Source: Eucommia ulmoides (lineage: Eukaryota; Streptophyta; Magnoliopsida; Garryales; Eucommiaceae). From it: a stretch of 64,000 bases of DNA. The stretch spans positions 41,069,017 to 41,133,016 of the forward strand of contig CM028327.1 of assembly GCA_016647705.1 (NCBI GenBank), given 5' to 3'. This document shows positions 48,452 through 59,738 of the stretch, piece after piece (position 1 is the stretch's first letter; each line of letters starts with the position of its first letter). A program made the position numbers and the translations under genes. Under the pieces are notes generated by a model, which worked only from the letters and a program-made list of their open reading frames with translations, was not told the origin of the DNA and did not search any database.

Positions 48452-51400
48452 ATGAATCTGGGAGCTCCAACAGTGAAATCCATGGCGATGGCAAGCTCAA
48501 GTGCTTCTTGGAAGTCCGGCGACGGCGTTTCCGACCAGTTCCCGGTGGGTCTCCGTGTACTGGTTGTGGATGATGACCCTACTTGTCTCATGATCTTAGA
48601 AAAGATGCTTCAGAACTGCCGATATGAAGGTAAGAAATCATCTCAATATAAACTCCTCCGTTCATCTTGCTTCAATTGACGAAAATCGAAGTCAAAATTA
48701 CTCGAATTCGTCTGTTTGATTGGGATATAAGGAGAAACCCTACTTAGATTTACGTAAATTTTCAAATTCTGTGAACTTCAATCTTCGATTTCTGTTCAGA
48801 TCCGAACTTGGATTGTGATCAGAATCGTGGAATTGTTCGATTAGAGCCTTAAAATTACGCAAAATTGTTGATCTGATTTAGTAATTGGAGTCGTGAATCG
48901 GTTCTCCTTTTCAAGTAGAATCATAGATTTGATTTTGTTATTACAGTGATGTGATTTTTGGGTATTGATTTGAATCCTTTTTTTTTTTTTTTTTTTTTTT
49001 TTTGAAGTTACGAAATGCAATCGAGCCGAAATGGCGTTATCGCTGTTAAGAGGGAACAAAAATGGGTTTGATATTGTTATTAGCGATGTTCATATGCCGG
49101 ACATGGATGGTTTCAAGCTCCTTGAACACGTAGGGATTGAGATGGATCTTCCAGTTATCAGTAAGAAGAAGAACCCCTCTCTCTCTCTCTCTCTCTCTCT
49201 CTAAATCAGTTGGTTTTGATTCATTGAATGGCTTCTGTTTTGTGTTTCTGTTCCCAGAAAACTTGGAACATAAATAGAGATTTGGCCACAATCCTGTTGA
49301 AATTTTGCTGAATTGATTTGTTTTTTGTTACTATTTAGGCCCTGTTTGTTTAGTGTTCCTGGGTTTCTGTTTTTGGTTCCAAGTTTTTTCGAAAACACAA
49401 AGCTAAATTTTCGGATCAGAAACACTAAACAAACGCCACCTAAGGCCCCTTTTTTCGATTTCGATATTGGGTTTTACTCTGTTCCCAGATTTTCAGAACA
49501 AATTTCTGAAAGTAGAAGAAAATTGTTCCCAGATGGCTTTTTATGTTCCACGTTTTCTTTGAACAAAAGAGACTAAACAAACGCCACCTAAGGCCCCGGT
49601 TGTTTTGTGTTTCTATTCTCAAATTTCCGTATCTGTTTTGGTTCTATTCCCAGTTTTCCCAAAAAAAATTCTGAGAACCAAAAAAAAAAAAAAAAAAAGT
49701 TCCCAAATTTCTGTCTGTTCCGGGAAAAAATTATACTAGAGAAGCAACACCTAAATACCCATTTTCCCCCATATTTGTATTATGGGTTGATTGCCTTTTA
49801 CCCCCTTATACTTTGATCTCGTTTCATTTTGCCCCCCTCTACTTTAAAAACTTACACTTTACCCCGAAAACTATCTTTTTTTTGGCTTATATGTTAAAAA
49901 TGGGTGAAATTAAACTTTCTATCTAAATTTTACATGAAATGAATAAAATTATTATTTCTTTTAATTTATTTTGTCTTTATTTAAAAAAAAAAGAAAGAAT
50001 AGAGAGAGAGAAAATGTTAGTTTATTCTTTTATTACCTTTAAATATTAAATTTAAATTTAAAAATACCGAGAAATTAAGTCATTTTACATTGTTTTTGAA
50101 TAAATTGTGAGTTTCTTCCTTTAGTCAAAAGTACTAAAGTAGAAGAGGGTGCGTGTTGCATAGGTTTTCAATGTGGGAGGGTTAAAATGAAACAAGACCA
50201 AAGCACGAGGGGCTAGTAGGCAATTTTGTTCTAGGAACAGAACTAATCTGTTCCAAGATTTCAATTATTTTTGTTATGATTTCACATTTTGATCTTGATA
50301 ATTTTATTTTTTTTTAACCTTTTATTTTAGTGATGTCGGCGGACGATAGTAAGAACGTGGTGATGAAGGGAGTAATTCACGGCGCTTATGATTACCTAAT
50401 AAAACCGGTCCGTATTGAGGCGTTGAAGAACATATGGCAACACGTGGTGAGAAAGCGTAAAAATGAGTTTGAGCAAACGGGGAGCGTGGAGGATGTGGAA
50501 AGACAAAAATACCCTCCCGAGGAAGCCGATTATTCGTCTTCGGCAAACGAGGGGAATTGGAAGAACTCAAAGAGGAGGAAAGAAGAGGAAGACGAAACCG
50601 AGGATAGGGATGATTCCTCTAGCTTGAAGAAACCGAGGGTAGTTTGGTCAGTTGAGCTTCATCAGCAGTTCGTGGCGGCTGTTAATCAGCTCGGAATTGA
50701 CAGTACGTACATCTATGACCCCCGCCCCAGCCCCCCTCTTTCATTTCTGCACCAAACGAGGACTTAAACAATGTTGTTTTCTTTGTATGCTTGTTTGATT
50801 CAGAGGCTGTCCCTAAGAAAATTCTTGAGCTGATGAGTGTACCCGGGCTCACCAGAGAAAATGTCGCCAGCCATCTTCAGGTGTGGCCCAGCCCGAACAT
50901 ATTTTTCATGATGCCATTTTTTGGACCAGGAAAGAATTGTTGCCAGATTTCGGTTTCTGTTCCAAATTTTCAGGGAACAGAAACTGAAGTTTGGGAACGG
51001 AAAAACTAAATAAATTATATGGTTAATCACACTTTGTCCCCTGTGGTTTGAGCGAATTTGGTTTTATACCCCATGATATTTTCTTCATCACTTATCCCCT
51101 GTGATTCAGATAAGTGCAATTGTTAAATAATTACATAATTGTGTAAAATGATAAATTTACTCTTATATCTGACCCGGGAAGAAAAGGTTGACAATTGGAT
51201 ATTATTTCACCCTTGGACTGGGAGATATAAATGTCAATTAATATTAAATAATTTATTTATTTTAACATTGCGAAGTTTAACCGTTAATTTGATGGAAAAT
51301 GTAATCATTACGATTCAGTTTAAACCACATGAGCAAGTGATACCGGAGTAAGGAATAAGTGATGATGAAAATACTTCGGGGTGTAACGTGCAATTCGGTC

Positions 51401-53048
51401 AAACCAAAAGGGCGGAAAAGTGTAATTAATACTGAATTATAAACAAAATTGTTAGGATTTATTTTTTTATTTCACACACACACAAATATATATGCTGCAG
51501 AAATATCGGCTATATCTAAGAAGGCTAAGCGGAGTTCCTCAGCATCAGAACGGGCTCAACAACTCTTTCATGGGCCCGCAAGATTCGACCTTTGGATCAA
51601 TGCCTTCCTTAAACGGGCTCGACCTTCAAGCCCTAGCCGCCACGGGCCAGATCCCGGCCCAAAGCCTTGCTTCGCTCCAAGCCTCGGCCCTTGCTAGGCC
51701 CGGACAGAAATCTTCCATTTCCATGCCCATCGTTGATCAAAGAAACCTCTTTAGCTTCGAAACTCCGAAGCTAAGGTTTGGAGAAGGACAACAAGAAGTC
51801 CATAACAACAACAACAACGTTAAGCCAATGAATTTACTCCAGGGAATACCGACGAATTTGGGCCCGAATTTAAGCTCATCGGGCCAATCTTTCGGGCCCA
51901 TGAATATACAAGTTAATAATCCGCAGGCTACCCATAATAGCTCGGTGCTTGTTCAAATGGGCAGTCAAGTTTCGAGACAACCCATTTTGGCTAGCTCGAT
52001 CGGGAGTGGAATTTTGGGCCGAAACGGGCTTGTCGAGAATACAAGAGGCCCGGTTTACAATACGGCCCCTCAACCCTCTTCAATGGTAGATTTCAGCATT
52101 AACCCGAATGTGGATTTGCCCGGAAATAGTTTTCCTCTCGGGGGCAATTTGGGAATATCAAGTCTCGTGTCCAAAGGGCCAGTTATTCAGGAGGAATTCA
52201 ACTCTGAATTGAAAGGATTAACGGGATTTGCACCAAGTTACGATATTTTTAACGATTTAAATCATCATAAACCGTCGGATTGGGCTTTACCGAACATTGG
52301 GTTGTCGCAATCAGGCCTACTTCAAATGGGCTCTTCCTCCGGCCCAAATATTAGTTCACAGCTTAACGGGCTTTCCGGTGAAAAATTGGCTAGGGTTAAG
52401 CCTGAAATAGTCTCCGACATGGGCTTTCAGAATAACCTATATGTGGAGCAGTATGGTCAGGATGATCTCATGAGTGCTCTTCTTAAGCAGGTTAGTAGTG
52501 CCTTTTTTTTTTAAGGGGCTGTTTAGTTGCAATCTGAAAACAGTTTTATCTCGATGATGTTTGGAGTGGAAAACATTGTTTGAAAACTGTAAAGCGGTTT
52601 TCGTAGTTGTAAACCAAACAAGCCCTAGGATCCAAACAAGCCCTAGGATTTCGATTACGTGTTTGCATGATTTCCTTTAGGTAGCTTTTGGAAATGGGGA
52701 ATTGGAGGGTTGAAATTGGAATTAGAAATGAACGCGTGCAAAGATTTAGAAATTTAAATACGTTTATTTTTAATCCCAATTCCGTGCAACCAAACACTAC
52801 CGGAAGTAAAACTGGAGCCAATCTCTCCTCTTGATGCTTATAGTTGGGGTTGCAATCTCAGAACAGTTCTCTTTTATACAGGGTTTAGGGTTGAGGGTTT
52901 TAAGACTGTGGGCTTGTAAACCAAACAAGCCCTTAACTAACTCGATTCAATCGTCTTTTGTTTTTTTTTGCATCAGCAAGAAGGCGGGCCCCCCGTTGAA
53001 AACGAGTTTGGATTCGATGGCTATCCGTTGGATAATCTCCCGGTTTAG
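48452..53048 (+). CDS. ARR2-like: type-B cytokinin response regulator (ARR1/ARR2 clade)
   Basis: Exons 48,452-48,629, 49,008-49,160, 50,331-50,702, 50,804-50,880, 51,501-52,490 and 52,977-53,048 sum to 1,842 nt, 613 residues. The receiver domain (about residues 30-150) has the acidic pair in [10 protein letters not shown], the phospho-acceptor Asp in [11 protein letters not shown] and the Lys in DYLIKPVR. It is followed by an acidic/basic linker with KRRKEEE and a GARP (Myb-like) DNA-binding domain from [20 protein letters not shown] to [20 protein letters not shown] Gln/Asn/Ser-rich activation region and the conserved C-terminal end [15 protein letters not shown] plus [13 protein letters not shown] complete it. 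Type-B regulators are nuclear transcription factors phosphorylated on the Asp through His-Asp relay from cytokinin receptors. The 77-bp exon 4 inside the GARP domain is typical. All junctions are GT-AG and keep frame. Length is slightly shorter than ARR1/ARR2. Confidence 0.96.
49335..49760. mobile_element. cluster of head-to-tail MITEs in response-regulator intron 2
   Basis: Three consecutive units start GGCCCTGTTTGTTTAGTG, GGCCCCTTTTTTCG and GGCCCCGGTTGTTTTGTG, and end in AACACTAAACAAACGCCACC, GACTAAACAAACGCCACC or GAAGCAACACC, with CTAA at the joints. Interiors carry the TTTCTGTTCC text also seen at 24,500-24,680 and 28,230-28,420. Confidence 0.7.
49789..50225. mobile_element. MITE with about 45-bp TIRs in response-regulator intron 2
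   Basis: The left end ATTGCCTTTTACCCCC then CTTTGATCTCGTTTCATTTT is the inverted match of the right end AAAATGAAACAAGACCAAAG then TAGTAGGCAAT. The interior is AT-rich. TSD not resolved. Confidence 0.75.
51023..51429. mobile_element. MITE in response-regulator intron 4
   Basis: Terminal inverted repeats TAATCACACTTTGTCCCC/CTGTGGTTTGAGCGAATT on the left and GTGCAATTCGGTCAAACCA/AAAGTGTAATTA on the right. CACTTT(G)CCCCCTGTGGTTT ends are common to plant Mutator-type MITEs; class inferred. Confidence 0.7.
52512..52628. mobile_element. MITE in response-regulator intron 5
   Basis: AAGGGGCTGTTTAGTTGCAA on the left and TTGTAAACCAAACAAGCCCT on the right are imperfect inverted repeats. Further AAACCAAACAAGCCCT text recurs at 52,632 and 52,916, suggesting neighbouring remnants. 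Confidence 0.65.
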
Positions 53049-53099
53049 GGAAGAAACTATGCTCAAGTTTGTGTACATAGTTGAATTTAACGATTTTTA

Positions 53100-53612
53100 G
53101 ATCCAACGGTTGAGATTCATTCCCATCGACGCCTTTTCTTTTCTTTTTTGACCGGATTGAGGTAGGAAAAATTCTGGATCCGCCCCTTTGATTATTAGTG
53201 TACAGATTTTTTTTTTCTTTTTTCTTTTTTAAATTTGCTCAAGGCAAAGTCTTGGTATTCTTTTCTCTTAGTGTAGATTGAGGATTGGGATTTTAATCTT
53301 AATTTTAATGTAATAATGTGTTTAGAAATTTATTCTTTTTGTTTATTTGGTTCTTCATAATGTGATTTTCATTTTAAATGACAATGATTCGTAATTGTGG
53401 TATTATTTTAATAACTGAATATTTATGTTATTTTATACTAATTATGTTAGTTGGTATGACATTAAAATATTAATTATTGTCGATTTCTTAATAAAACAGG
53501 TGAGAATGTTGTATAAATACTGAATGTTATGTCATTTTTTTTGTTCAATTGTTTATTTGTATTTTTTATTTTATTTTTGTAGTAGTGCTTTCAGACTCAG
53601 GTTATTCACTAG
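53100..53612 (+). mobile_element. Helitron-like 3' terminal fragment
   Basis: Ends with GTGCTTTCAGACTCAGGTTATTCACTAG followed by T (described as a degenerate hairpin, then CTAG). The upstream text AAAACAGGTGAGAATGTTGTATAAAT and TTATGTCATTTTTT matches the ends at 29,249 and 57,236. The left limit is unknown; the 3' UTR of the response regulator lies in 53,049-53,300. Confidence 0.5.
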
Positions 53613-56600
53613 TCTATTCTATAAATCATAACATATTTACATTTTGAGACATTTTTGACCTTTGGATCGGATATCGAACAGTTGTGATTAAATCAAAACA
53701 TATTTTACATTTGAGATATTTTGGATCGTTGGATTGAATATCTAATGATTGAGATTAAATAATACTAAGAAATATTTTTAACAATTGGATTAAATCTAGG
53801 GAATGAAATAGTTGGATCGATTTTTAGATCCAGCAAATAAGATTGAATATTAAATTATATTTTTATAATTAATTATATATATATATATCCTCCCAACAAT
53901 CTCACACAATCTTGCTCTCTCAACAAAACTCGAACTCTCCCTTTTTCTGATTACTATTGTTTCTTAATTACTGTTTCAAAAACTAAAAGTACAAAAACAG
54001 TTTAATTTATCTGTTTTTTATATTAATTATTTTATGTCCTCAAAAATTTGTTTCGGTTCTCTGTTTGTTGTTTTCGTTCTTGGGAACATAAACTAATTTG
54101 TTTTTTTATTAGTAGATGCATAATTAAGAGTTCTTGCAATTTAGAATGAAACTCATCTGTTTTCAATTCGAAAACAAAAACAAATCTACATGATCAAGAT
54201 ATGTCAAAATTCACCGAGGAGTTTGGGGGAAAGAACTTGTTGAAATCAAAGAAATTGAGTCCAAGTATTTATTTATTTATTTATTTTTCATTATTGTTTC
54301 ATTCCCTGATAATTGTTACGTTCCCTGATAAGTGTTCGAACAACTTGGGATCGACATTTTTTTCCATACTTCTATTTTAATTCTCAGATTTCTTGGAGAA
54401 AAAAAAAAACATAACTCTTGTAACAAAAACACTAAAAAATAGGGCATTCGTTAGTGTTTTTGTAATTTTGATTTAAATCCGTGCTAAAATTAGGTTTTTT
54501 TTTTTTTTTAAAGCAAGATCGGATAAATGTTTGTTTAGCATTTTTGTTCTCATATTTTTGTTCGTCTAACATATTTCTTCCCATATTCCAAATTTTTAAA
54601 AGACACTAATTAAAAGGTACTGGTGAAAGATGAGGAGATTATGGAATGATGAAAAAATTATTTTTATAATTTATTTAGTGAGAATGACGTCAGAGAATCT
54701 AAACTAAAGTTGTCTAATTTATCTTCAGATAAGATTTATAGGTTTCATAGAAGAATTAGAGTTTCAGAAGTTAGAATAACACTAAGGAAGATGTGAATTG
54801 GAAAAATAGTAGGGTCAAATGAAATTCCTATAGAGGTGTAAAAAAGTTTGGGAGATATTGAGATAAAGTGGTTGACTAGACTTTTCAATGACATTTTGAA
54901 GACTAGAATGCCTGACGACTGAAGGAGGAGTATCTTAGTGCCCATCTACAAAAATAAAAGGGATGTTCAAAATTGCACGAACTATCGGGATATAAAACTT
55001 ATGAGTCATACTATGAAACTTTGGGAGAGAGTGATAGAATATAGAATAAGATATGTAACGAGCATAGAAGAGAACCAATTTGGATTTATGCTCAACCGAT
55101 CAACCACTGAAGTTATCTATTTACTCAGGAGATTAATGAAAAAATATAGAGAAAAGAAAAGAGATTTACATATGGTATTTGTGAATCTAGAAAAGACTTA
55201 TAATAGAGTACCAAGAGAAGTTTTGTGGTGGGTGCTAGAAAAGAAATAGGTATCCAATGTGTACATCGAGATAATTAAAGATATGTATGAAGATATAGTC
55301 ACTAGTGTTCGAACAAGAGGAGAAGATACTTGTGCATTTTCTATGAATATAGGCTTACATTAATGATAATCTTTAAGTCCTTACCTCATCGTTCTAGTGA
55401 TGGACGAGCTCACAAAACATATTCAAGATGGAGTACCTTGGAATATATTGTTTGTGGATGACATCATATTAGCGGACAAAAGTAGAATAGATCTTAATAT
55501 TAAGTTAGAAAGATGGAGAGAAGCGTTAGAGTCTAAAGGTTAGCAGAAACAAGACAGAATACATGCATTGCAATTTTAGTAATGTCCGGAGAGACGGCGG
55601 TGTGGTCAAAATTGGAGACAAGGAGGTGCTGAAGGTTGATCGTTTTAGATATTTAGGTTCAATAATTCAGAGTAATGGTGAAATTGAGGAGAATATTATG
55701 CATAGAATCAAGACAGGTTGGTTAAAGTGGAAAAATGCAATTGGGATGATTTGTGATCATAGAATTCCATTGAAACTTAAAGAAAAATTCTACAAAACTG
55801 TTATAAGATCAACGCTTTTTGATGGTTTAGAATGTTGGACAGTAAAAACGAATCATGTCCAGAAAATTAGGGTGACAGAAAAGAAGATGCTGCGGTGGAT
55901 GAGTGGGAAGACGAGAATAGATAAAATTAAGAATGAAACAATTAGAGAGAATTTAGGAATAGTACCCATCGAAGAGAAAATTAGAGAAAATCATTTACGA
56001 TGGTTTGGACATGTGCACAAAAAACCTATTGAAGCACCAGTGAAAAAATGCGATTTAATTCAAGTTCAGGGGATTACTAGAGAAAGAGGTAGATCTAAGA
56101 AGACGCTGGACGAGACTATTAAAAATGATTTGGTAACATTAAACCTGACGGATGGGATGACCCTTGATCGATCTCTATGATGTAAATGGATTCATGTAGC
56201 CGACCCTATATAAGTGGAATAAAGGCTTAATTATTATTGTTGTATTCCAGATTTTTAAAGCAAATTGTAAACATAAAATTTTAAATAATGTCCCTATATT
56301 TTTGTTTCTATTTCAGTTTATTTCGTCTCTGTTTCATTCTTCTAATTTCTGAGGTAAGAACCATCAGAAACACTAATTTTATTGTCTGGTTGACTGAGTG
56401 TATGTGTTATTCTTAGTTGGAAGAATACAGTTTTTTTTTAGTCCACCTATATATGATGGTTTAGAAGCTATTAAGTGGCATTTGGTGATTTTCGTTTTTT
56501 GTTTGTTTCTATTTTTCTAGGAAGAGAAAAAAACGTGTTAATATTCTGATTCCCAAATTTTGTTCTAAAAGATTGGAAAACAGAAATAATTGGATTTTTG

Positions 56601-57236
56601 TGTTTTTTATGTTTGTTAATTCTTTCTGGGATTTTGGATATCCCAAATTTTTTAATGGAGATATCCCAGTGTATAGTTTTTGGATATCTACGCTTGGAGA
56701 ATTTCTTTTAGGTCTTATGGTTTTGAAGTAGTAGATGAATTATTTTTCTAAGGATATAATGTATATTATTAATTATTTTTTTCATTTGTCCTAGCGTTAA
56801 ACTCGTATTGTACACTATGATATTATTGCTTATTTGAAAATAATTATTTATAATATAATTGTGTTAATTATTATCGTGCTTGATTGTTATTGGTCGTGTT
56901 GTGTTATTATTAAACAGGAGTTGAGAATTAGAATGTCATATAAATAAAGACAATTATGTCCAATTTTTTTTTTACATTAATTATTAGTTATATTCATTTG
57001 AAAATAAGTTTTGAAAATTGGAGTGTCCCCTGAACAAAGTGATTATGTCAAAATGAATATTTTAATTTTTTTATTGGTTGTACTTGTTTATGTTGTGTTC
57101 GTTACAAAACAATAGTTGATAATTTGAAAATGTTATAGAAATAAAGGCGACTATGTCAATTTTTCTTTACTAAATTATGTCATTTTTTATATTAAAAACG
57201 TTAAAAATCATGCTTTAAGCACGAGTTATACCTCAG
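53613..57236 (+). mobile_element. Helitron-like element, probably directly abutting the previous end
   Basis: Starts TCTATTCTATAAATCATAAC directly after the CTAG at 53,609-53,612 and ends with a GTGCTTTAAGCAC hairpin (57,209-57,222), then GAGTTATACCTCAG and T. Its first 200 bp hold GATCGTTGGATTGAATATC-type repeats. No Rep/helicase. The interior carries an RTE-type LINE fragment (54,603-56,243) and OTHER AT-rich text like 28,800-29,200. Confidence 0.55.
54603..56243 (+). pseudogene. 5'-truncated RTE-type LINE, reverse transcriptase dead
   Basis: Frames read LVKDEEIME, then IVGSNEIPIEV, LTRLFNDILKTRMPDD, KNKRDVQNCTNYRDIKLMSH, EENQFGFMLNRSTTEVIYLL, HMVFVNLEKTYNRVPREVLW, VPWNILFVDDIILADKSRID, and a 205-codon C-terminal part (55,563-56,180) with FRYLGSIIQSNGEIEENIMH and RENHLRWFGHVHKKPIEAPV. 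These are the RT palm and the typical C-terminal region of plant RTE-like elements. In the first catalytic motif FxDLxKxYD, both Asp are Asn (FVNLEKTYN), while FVDD is retained. In-frame stops and shifts abound. Ends GGAATAAAGGCTTAATTATTATTGTTGT, the RTE-style tail. No endonuclease domain remains. Confidence 0.85.
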
Positions 57237-57820
57237 TGTGTGTGTATATATTAACAAACACATTTGAACCGCTCGTAAATCAAGTTTCTGTCGGAATTTT
57301 TTTTGTGGGATAACATTAATTGAATAAATTGATTTACAAAAACGGGTTAATTAATAGTCTATTATATAACCAGCCCAAATAATCAGTAATTATATTTTGA
57401 TTTGAGTTGTAAGATCTTTTATGTAGAAGCTCAGTTAAGTGACAAGTGTAGGTTTTGGATTTTGTTGAAACTCGTTATGGAAGGACTCAACGAGAAACCC
57501 TAATATAAATAATTAAGTCCTCTCCTTAGTCTAGATTAAAGGTTTCTTCCCATTGAGAGTCGCCACCACAAAAATCTAAATTATAGGGAGGAAGACCTAT
57601 TTAGTAATCCGCTGCGACAAATTCAATCTTCTGCGATGGTCCAAACAGGTACGTGTTCGATTACCGTTCTTTATTGTTGTGTCTTAATAATCATGCATGC
57701 TTTAGATTATTAATGTTCAATTCCGTTTTGTCGTGGTTATGAGATATAATCCACAGTTTTAACTTTAAAATAAACGCGATATTATTTATTTAGTGTACAA
57801 TCTTGAAGATTTTTTTTTTA
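57237..57820. other. intergenic, no gene recognised
   Basis: Contains a promoter-like stretch (CTAATATAAATAATTA at 57,501) followed by leader-like CT-rich sequence and AACAG|GTACGTG (57,644-57,654), a consensus donor without a recognisable gene. Possibly an old LTR leader. Confidence 0.4.
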
Positions 57821-57822
57821 AA

Positions 57823-58085
57823 AAAAACCAACGTTTAATTTGGATTTTATATATCTCCCTCTACAAACCAATCAAAATTCTATAAACCAAATGTATTAAA
57901 ATAAAAAATACAACAATTTCCATTATGATAATGACTTGTATATTCAACAAAAAAAAAAAAAAAAAACCAACGTTTAATTTGGATTTTATATATCTCCCTC
58001 CAATCAAAATTCTATAAACCAAATGTATTAAAATAAAAAATACAACAATTTCCATTATGTTAATGACTTGTATATTCAACAACAA
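57823..58085. repeat. 131-bp tandem duplication
   Basis: Two nearly identical units (57,823-57,949 and 57,958-58,085), each starting in an A-run then ACCAACGTTTAATTTGGATT and ending TTGTATATTCAACAA. The first unit has seven extra bases (TACAAAC). Recent event judging from identity. Confidence 0.9.
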
Positions 58086-58363
58086 ATAGGTCAAGAAGCC
58101 TCATTCATCATTAGACATGCTTATGATTGCAACGTCTTCTCTATTTTTATCTTTATTTTTCATTTTTATAAATTTATTTACTTTATTTGGTTGACATAAG
58201 CATACATAAAAAATTAAAAATTAAAGTCATGAAAAAACATTGCAAAAAATGAATGAGGTTTAATTTTTTGAATAAGTTAATTGAAGGTTCAATTTTACAC
58301 TATACTTTCAAAATATGTCCAATTAATTTTTAGATTCAATTCGTAATTCTTTATTATTATTTT
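58086..58363. other. unassigned AT-rich spacer
   Basis: No gene or repeat unit recognised. Confidence 0.4.
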
Positions 58364-59414
58364 TGTGACGATCTAGTTTCTCAAGATCGTCACACGATTT
58401 TTTCCTTTTTATTTTTACTGAGAAGTACAGGTAAAAGACAAACCACTCAACCACCAAGCTTTCGCCGCGCTACTATGATAAAAATAATAACATATGTGAC
58501 ATTAACTTGATATTATCCAACCAGAATAATACTTACAAAACTGATTAAAATTTTAATATTATAAATTTAAAATTCCGAGATTACACATATACCAAGATAT
58601 TCCCTAGCAAAACTACAAATTCCTAACCATTCCTAATTAACACCTGTCCTGACAGCTCAATAAATAAAATGACACCACCCTTTGACTCTATCTAACGCCA
58701 GTAGTGGATTTGTCTCTACTTGAAGTATCTAAGATAAAATATTTTATCAGTGTACTATCTTCATAATATAAAAATAATTTATGGATCAAGTACATTTATC
58801 AAAACCATTTTTCAAAACAGAATATAATATTCGTGATATTTTCCAAAACAAAATATAACCACATTGACCAGTATCAAAATTCATAGATATCATCAAAATA
58901 TAACAATTGAATATAAAGCAACCAATCAAATCATTTTTGTATAATAAAATATTAAAAACATACTTTCCTACTAATCATAGGATCATTTCACCTCACGAAC
59001 AAGAGTTATAACAGTATCGTAACTTGTACAACTTTGTAATATAAGCCATTCAATATCTCCAATGGTAGGAGCCAACACATGGTATAAACCACCATACCAT
59101 GATGATAATCATCATCGTCACAACAACAACAACAACTACCTGCAAGACTTGCCCTCCTGTCAGGTTACAATACGACGTCCTACAAGATATACCCTCCTAT
59201 TATGACCAGCAACATCCCGCAAGACATGCCCTCTTGTCGAGATCACACTATAGTATATAGGTATAATAATAAAAACTACTTTCCATATTTAAAAGTTTAC
59301 TTGATTTGCATAACGTTATAAAATCGTCCATTTTAATAATTTTTTTCATAATTTAGTACGAAAATATAATTTGACAATTTACTCAGAAGACAGTATACTC
59401 ACCTTGATAAGAGA
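58364..59414 (-). mobile_element. LTR C2, truncated
   Basis: Reverse complement of most of 19,080-20,080, with the conserved block (58,978-59,024), the CTGCAAGAC/CCTCCTGT module (59,140-59,240) and intron-like segment 58,729-59,402. It begins with a perfect inverted repeat TGTGACGATCT...AGATCGTCACA (11-bp arms, 9-nt loop; 58,364-58,394). Cut off at about 59,414, where a Tat-like LTR starts. Confidence 0.8.
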
Positions 59415-59687
59415 GGATCGTGGAGAGGGCGACCTCCCCAACAAAACAGCACAAAAGTGAGGAGTCTATATAAAGTGAAGGTATCTACATGATATTTTAC
59501 GATTGATTCAAGTGCTTGAGCTTTCACCATAAACAGATTAACTTATTCTCACGCCGAATATTCTTTTAGCAGACACCACACCGGTATCCCCCTTAGAATT
59601 AATCAGTTTTGCAGGTTGAAAGAGGAAGTTGTGAAGGTTTTTAGCACGTGTTCGATCCTTTGCACGTGCTAGAAATTTTTGGCAACA
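59415..59687 (+). mobile_element. Tat-like 5' LTR, 3' part
   Basis: Contains a TATA box TATATAAAG (59,467-59,475) and shares its R-U5 text with 31,860-32,040. It ends GGCAACA four to six bases before a primer-binding site. The upstream U3 is missing or overwritten by LTR C2. Confidence 0.7.
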
Positions 59688-59692
59688 TAATT

Positions 59693-59710
59693 TGGCGCCA
59701 TCTGTGGGAA
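59693..59710 (+). promoter_or_regulatory. primer-binding site of the Tat-like element
   Basis: TGGCGCCATCTGTGGGAA lies just beyond the LTR end. This TGGCGCCNTCTGTGGGAA type is usual for Tat-related gypsy elements. The related site in the 44,050 element reads AGGCGTCATCTGTGGGAA. Confidence 0.8.
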
Positions 59711-59738
59711 AGAAATAGAAAATCTTATTGTCTTAACG

